Assembly: GCF_001039355.2 (NCBI RefSeq)
Contig: NW_019775635.1
Coordinates: 154,069 to 204,365 of the forward strand
Length of the DNA: 50,297 nucleotides
Source: Lingula anatina
Lineage: Eukaryota; Brachiopoda; Lingulata; Lingulida; Lingulidae
Direction of reading: 5' to 3'
Under the pieces are notes generated by a model. The model saw only the letters and a program-made list of their open reading frames with translations. It had not been told where the DNA came from and did not search any database. The position numbers and the translations under genes are program-made. Positions 44,864 through 50,297 of the stretch are shown here, in pieces. The number at the start of each line of letters is the position of its first letter. Position 1 is the stretch's first letter.

Positions 44864-47800
44864 CTAAAATTTTAAAGTGGTATAAATATACTGTCAAAAC
44901 TAATTACTTTTTAATGTTTAAATACTATAGCTAGCTTAGTTTCAGGGAAATCTTTTGCATAATATAACATGTACAAACTATATTATATTACAATGCAAAA
45001 GGTCATAACAATGTATTGACCACTGAAATGAAGAGAAATCAATTTAATGCAATATTTATTTTTATTAGGCAGTGAGATAAAAATGTTATACTGTACTGGT
45101 TTCATTCTATTCAATAATATCGCACCCAGGTCTATGTATTCAGTCACTGGGACCATTCCCAGGGCCTATCATACTCACTGTGGATCGGTCTATCTCAAAG
45201 AGGAATCTGGCTACATTGCTTTCAACTTAAGCTGCGTAAATGTCTGTCACACCTGATCAAGCTGCTAGGGGGTAATGAATTATCATTTAGCAGCTTCAGT
45301 AGGCATGCCAGACATCTAAGCCACTTAAGCTGAAAGGAATTTAGTGAGAAACCCCTTGGAGATGGTTCGATCCTGTTAGATCAATCTAGGTATGGTAACC
45401 CAGTCATTCACTCAGCCTGGTAGATTCTAAAAGAATACAATGTTATCAAATTGTGCTCCATCAAATATTGCTATCAAACATGAATTGTCATACCATGCCC
45501 TTTCTGATGATCTCTCGTTTTGGCCATTTTCTGGCCACCTGTCGGTCCACCTCTGGTGCCACGCCCTTCTCATTCGGGAACGTCTGCTCTGGGTAAATAT
45601 TTTCAAGGTACCACTTGAATGACTTACACCCGAGTCTTTTTCGTAAAGATAATCTCTCGCTGATGTCGCCATAGCTACGTGACTTGGCGTCTGGCCTGAC
45701 CCTGAAGTAATAGTTCTGTAAAGAGAGTGAAAATTCGAATGATTAAAAGTAAAATATGAAGTTTCAAATTCAGCATCTATTCTTAACTTGTAGCATACAT
45801 AAATAAATATACAATTACTGAAATTTTAAGACAACAAAATGGCAAAAAGTGTTTATTAACATGGTAGTTGGATCATATATGATAATTATCAAACACAACC
45901 TGAAATACCTTCATACCGTAAGCTTATGGCCAACTTGGACAAAGGCCTTCATCAGATTGATGTGAGCAGACGTAAAGGCCACTCAATAAATTTGAAGTAA
46001 AACAAAAATATAGTGTGGTAGTTATAGGGTGAACAAAAGACACATTGACAAGAACATATACGGTGTGTGTCGATAAAAATGCATTGTATATAAAAATGTG
46101 TGTTTATGTCCACAAACGTGTGTGTGTGTGTGTTAAAATAAAAGACTTCCTCACTATGTAGTCATCCATCCACACATGAGCAGACCTGAGGGAGTTTTTA
46201 AGAGTGGTGTCTTCGCCCGTTGGTGAGCCGTACGGTCGCCTCTTCCTGAAGATATGGCCTACTCTGGAACATGGCATCAGCTCCAGAGTTCCCCCACACT
46301 GCCAGATCTGGGGAACAGAGCACAGAGAACACACTTGAAGGAATATACGTATATTGCTTGAATTACAATGCCTGTCAACAGCTGAACGCATTGACTATGA
46401 TGTCATCACAACTTCCTCGTGTGAACTGCAGCTGATCAAAGATGAAATAACTGACTTGAACAAATTTAAAACAATTCTTAATTTTAGAATAAAATATCAT
46501 AATCAATTGTGTCTTTCACCAGATACATGCACATTTCCTTACCCACACCTCAGTTGCTTACCCTAACCAATCCACTGGCAGTAGACCATTGCCCTACCCC
46601 ATAACCTTACCCTGATGCCATTCCTTACCCTAAAGGATATCTCCAAATTCTCTCCTCCCCATATGTCCATCCCTGGATCATACTTTCCAAGATAATTAAA
46701 ATAATCCCTGTCGATTGCAAACAAGCCTCCGGCCATAGTGGGGGATCTGAAAATTAAACAAATTTTCTTGATTATGAATGAATTTTTGGAAACAATTACA
46801 CATTTTTTGGATGCTTTTCTCTGAAAAATAAACATGGTTTTTAAATTTTTTTTCACTGAACAAAGAAAAGTTTTGATAATCAATAATATATTATTTCAAT
46901 ACTTGGAATAACTTAAAACCTTGCATTTTTTTTGCAAAAAATATATTGACTTGTAAAGAAAAACTTTTCAATTAAAAACTCATCTAAAAGGATCCACATG
47001 CAAGATATTGACGTTTTTCAAAGCTTTTGTTTCAAATAATTAAATGATTTTATTTAGACTAGATTTCTCTCAATGTTAGCCACTTTATATTTTGTAAAGT
47101 AGGCACACCTCAGTGGCTTCACATAATCTTCCTTTTTCTGTAAAAGCTTAGTGGGGATTTGATCCCAGCGGAAGTACAGTCCCCAGTTGAACCCCCCTCG
47201 GACCAGAGGAGAATCCTTGTACACAAACGTGTCCGCGTCAATGATGTCTATGATGGGCATGACCACGTGCTTGCGGTCATCAGCTATCCTGGTCAATAAC
47301 GGCTCCAGCCACATAGCATTCACCTCACAGTGGCTGTCCAAGAATACCACCACCTGAAGATGGGGGGAAACATTGGAAAATTAGTATTTTTTTCATTTGT
47401 CTTATTTCATCATCATCATCATTCATAGCCTAACATGTTCCACTGCTGGACAAAGGCCCCAGTATGCTTCTTCAAGTGTATTCTGTCTTAGACTTCAATT
47501 TGGTTTCTTTCAGTGCTCATCTAACTCATCCTTCCATCTCCTATAAGGCATATAATTTATTTACTACATGATAAAATTGATTACCACCTTTTCATTCACA
47601 ATTTTCAACAATGCATAACCCTTTTAAGAATATTTTTAAATAGCGCAAGGGTTTTCACATAATTGCATTTGAAATTTGACAATGAAAACTTAAATTTGAT
47701 ATAAATTATAAAATATGAACCAGTCTTTTTTAAAAATCAATATATGATGTTATACATAGAATTTTTCTTTAAAAAAAAAGGTCACCTGTCCTTTGGCTTT

Positions 47801-48891
47801 ATCAGAACCAAGACTCCGTGCTCTCATCAGACCTTCCCGCTTCTGGTTGTGGATGACCTTCACCTTTGGTAAGTTTTCTTCCACATAGCTGTCAAGTTGT
47901 CTTTTTAAATGATCTAAGAGAAACAAACACCAATCTGTCAACATGACAAGGATAATAATCATGCAACTGGCTGCTTTAATGAATAACAGCAATAACTTTT
48001 GTTTTTTTGGAAAGTAAAATGTTTCAGACATACTTTTCTTGAACTATTGTATCTTNTAAATTAAAAATTACTGTAAGACTAGCAAATGACATCTTTATAA
48101 CAAACCAAAGCAAACTATTATGTATATTGATACATACGACAAAAGGCTTGAACAGAAATGTTAAACCAAGACAGTTAAAAAAAAACTATAATTTAAATGT
48201 TCTTATTAACCTAAATCACTAAAGTCATCGACTAATATAATCTCTTCTAGTAAGTGTGGAGGTGTTCTGTCTAAAATGCTGTAAACAGTTCTCATTAATG
48301 CTGTCCATGCCTCGTTGTAGAAACATATCACGATGCTGGCTTTAGGAAGACTGGACGGGTACGACCTGCGTGAGCAACTGAAGATAAAAAAATAAAAGAA
48401 AATGACTGAGTCCCTGACTGATTCAATGAATATGGAAACAAAGAATTATATAAATAAACAGAAATGTAAAAAAGCAAATACTAACAGACAAATATTAGAA
48501 TCAAGAAAGCAAAATGACTGGGAGAGAATCTAAAATCATGCAGAATTGTCTGCATAAAATATTGAAATCTATGCAAATATGTAGATTCATCCAAAACAAT
48601 AAAGTTGACATCATAATCATCAGTTTTTTTAATAAATGAAAACTAATAGACAAACATCACATGATGTAAACCCCCAAAACACAGATTCAATTTTACTGCA
48701 CAATCAGCAACTTAATATCAAACAATTCAATCAAATTACAAAATATGAATTTTTACAATTAAAAAATAATTTTAATCCATTTTTTTTTTTTTTTTGTAAA
48801 AATACTCACAGTTGATGCCTGGTATCAGGAATTTGTCGGTGAAATCCTATTCTGTCACTGATGAGCTGATTGAAGGCATACAACCTGTACC
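43240..48891 (-). CDS. GALNT11: Polypeptide N-acetylgalactosaminyltransferase, GALNT11-like (10 exons, 5' incomplete)
   Basis: Golgi enzyme that transfers GalNAc from UDP-GalNAc to Ser/Thr (mucin-type O-glycosylation). Exons, 5' to 3': 48810-48891, 48211-48377, 47786-47913, 47109-47353, 46629-46746, 46155-46307, 45494-45715, 44759-44863, 43949-44095 and 43240-43368. Visible landmarks in order: [67 protein letters not shown] (the D-x-H metal site); [92 protein letters not shown]; then the ricin-type lectin. RKRRPYGSP and GGFNWGL.F.WD point to the GALNT11 subgroup (from memory of the family). Phases agree at all junctions. The N-terminal anchor and stem exons lie beyond 48891. Confidence 0.95.
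43676..43948. repeat. ACACACAGGTAAA minisatellite/microsatellite array
   Basis: Around ten CAGGTAA(A) motifs are spaced by (CA)n. The array starts at the base after the exon 43949-44095 border, so the donor itself is AAG|GTGTGTGTG. The Cys/Val open frames on this tract are artefacts. Confidence 0.9.
45149..45406. repeat. Palindromic MITE copy in a GalNAc-transferase intron
   Basis: It starts GGGACCATTCCCAG and ends TGGTAACCCAGTC (family ends), with central AAGCTGCTAGGGGGTAAT and TTAGCAGCTTCAGTAGGC. Flanks are ACT / ATT. Confidence 0.85.
47407..47545. repeat. Probable SINE/LINE 3' fragment in an intron
   Basis: CATCATCATCATCATTCAT, then TTCCACTGCTGGACAAAGGCC, and later CATCCTTCCATCTCCT recall the conserved 3' end of a widespread invertebrate retroposon family (ATC repeat plus CCACTGCTGGACA). 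Assignment is from memory only. Confidence 0.45.
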
Positions 48892-49129
48892 CTGGAGAGA
48901 ACAAAACTTATATTAAATAAGTTGTAAGAATTAAGTCATTTTTTCTTCAATCAACAGCTAAATACTGAAATTGTTTACCTCCAATATTTGGATGTCTATC
49001 AGAGCATCTTCATCCGCATTCACAACAGTGGACTAACTAGTCCCCAGATCAAATATGGCAACCCACTTAAAAGCTGACCACATAATCCCCTTATAAACAC
49101 TAAATAGGTTCCCAGGGTGAAATAACATT

Positions 49130-49410
49130 CCTACCCAACTACCAGACTCCGCACCGAACGATCCTGAATTTAACAGTATATCGGACCACACTACATTTTC
49201 AAGGTGTGTATCAGTACACGCTTTGAAGTATCTGTCCCGACACCACCCTTGCCTAGTACGCTATGTGCTAGTGATGATTCTCAGCGAGGTTGGAAAGTAG
49301 TGTATGATACTGTGAAATGAGTACTGATGCACACCTTGAAAATGGGTAGTATGGTCCGTTCTACCGGTGAATTAGGGATAATTTGGTGTCGAGCCTTGTA
49401 GTTGGGTAGG
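49130..49410. repeat. Long-TIR MITE, arms about 90 bp
   Basis: CCTACCCAACTAC at the left end and GTAGTTGGGTAGG at the right. The arms pair through CGGACCACACTAC, CATTTTCAAGGTGTGTATCAGTAC and their complements, with scattered mismatches. The centre is about 100 bp with no ORF. Confidence 0.85.
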
Positions 49411-49810
49411 TCTGTAGTTAGTCTGCTGCTTTGAATGTGGCCGAAGAATCACGGGCTGCAGAGACTGTGCCAAAACACAGAATACCACTAGTAGGTATGG
49501 TTGTGTGGAGTACGGGTGGGTTGTGTAGAAATTTCAATGGACAGATGTGTGGAAACAGCCCTAACTCTGTGAAATCATGTGGAAATAGCACTAAAACTAG
49601 AGGATCAGAGAGGCGATACCGCCTCCGAATATTGTACCACCAGCTGGAGCAAGCGCATTCGTATAGACCCCCACATACACAAAATAAGAGACACAGCCAC
49701 CAGTCTTATGCTTGACAAGCTATAAAAATGCAATCAACAAGAATTTTCAAAATACGCAAAAAATATATATAACTTAAAATGGTACAATCAAAATTAAGTT
49801 CATCGTAAGG
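49411..49810. other. No gene seen
   Basis: The open frame 49431-49715 has no recognisable domain. No missing 5' exon of the GalNAc-transferase was identified here. Confidence 0.5.
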
Positions 49811-50297
49811 TAGGTCAAAGGTCAATTTCAAGGTCACAGTAAATTGCCAGTATATGACTTCCTATTCAACTTCAATAGTAACTATGGACCTATCTCTGCC
49901 AGGTTTGGAGTTAAAAGAGAAAGAAATTAGCAGAGTTCAGTTCATGATTATAAGTAGGTCAAAGGTCAATTTCAAGGTCACACTTAGATTGCCAGTATAT
50001 GACTTCCTATTCAAGTTCAATAGTAACTATGGACCTATCTCTGCCAGTTTTGGAAATAAAAGGGAACCAAAATTTGCAAAGTTCAATTCATGATAAAAAG
50101 TAGGTCAAAGGTCAATTTCAAGGTCACATTTAGATTGCCAGTATATGACTTCCTATTCAAGTTCAAAAGTAACTATGGACCTATCTCTGCCAGTTTTGGA
50201 GATAAAAGGGAACCAAAATTTGCAAAGTTCAACTCATGGTGAAAAGTAGGTCAAAGGTCAATTTCAAAGTCACATTTAGATTGCCAGTATATGACTT
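49811..50297 (+). repeat. 146-bp satellite, at least 3.3 units, cut by window end
   Basis: TAGGTCAAAGGTCAATTTC starts units at 49811, 49955, 50101 and 50247 (periods 144, 146, 146). The rest of each unit (TTGCCAGTATATGACTTCC, ATGGACCTATCTCTGCCAG) is highly similar. It could be the repeat core of a Helitron-like element or a free satellite. Confidence 0.95.

Noticed and set aside
49431-49715. 94-residue plus-strand frame
   Set aside because: No recognisable motif; it starts 21 bp after the long-TIR element and runs through low-complexity sequence.
49811-50297. CRISPR-like array at the window end
   Set aside because: Whole 146-bp units repeat, including the would-be spacers, so it is a satellite.

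Overview
The window is animal nuclear DNA. It is AT-rich, coding sequence is split into short exons with GT/AG borders, introns are full of microsatellites, and there are many small inverted-repeat transposons. The gene content (a GalNAc-transferase, secreted PAN/Apple-like proteins, a SUEL-type lectin domain) and the repeat style suggest an invertebrate, probably marine (a lophotrochozoan or an invertebrate deuterostome). I cannot name the species. Single N bases lie at 8076, 24509, 38612 and 48056.

Layout. 1-8.6 kb is mostly gene-poor: one plus-strand first exon of a type II membrane protein (4645-4870), several copies of one palindromic MITE family, a diverged foldback element, and a promoter-like TCTCGCGAGA + ETS composite at 8435. 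8.67-16.7 kb (block A) and 27.5-35.8 kb (block B) are a direct segmental duplication. Each block carries a complete minus-strand gene made of a signal peptide, three PAN/Apple-like domain exons and a SUEL/rhamnose-binding-lectin-like exon. Between the blocks, 16.8-22.2 kb is repeat-rich with one decayed gene fragment. 22.7-26.8 kb holds seven more minus-strand exons: Thr/Pro micro-exons, two PAN-like domains, an IPGLN repeat, an FPQ repeat and a GKRRKR end. They have no signal peptide of their own and every junction is phase 1, so they probably form the 3' half of the block-B gene. That would give one large mosaic secreted protein with copy A as its truncated duplicate.

35.3-39.3 kb holds a second PAN-like gene (C1) and a tandem copy of its promoter, signal exon and first domain exon (C2). 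The A/B duplication also carried the last exon of C1, which now sits orphaned in block A. 43.2-48.9 kb is a ten-exon, 5'-incomplete polypeptide GalNAc-transferase, closest to GALNT11, with its ricin-type lectin tail. The window ends inside a 146-bp satellite whose units carry consensus nuclear-receptor half-sites.

The block A/B pair acts as a natural transposon trap: at least seven insertions are present in one copy with the empty site preserved in the other, several with exact target-site duplications. No CRISPR array, rRNA, tRNA or bacterial-style operon was found.
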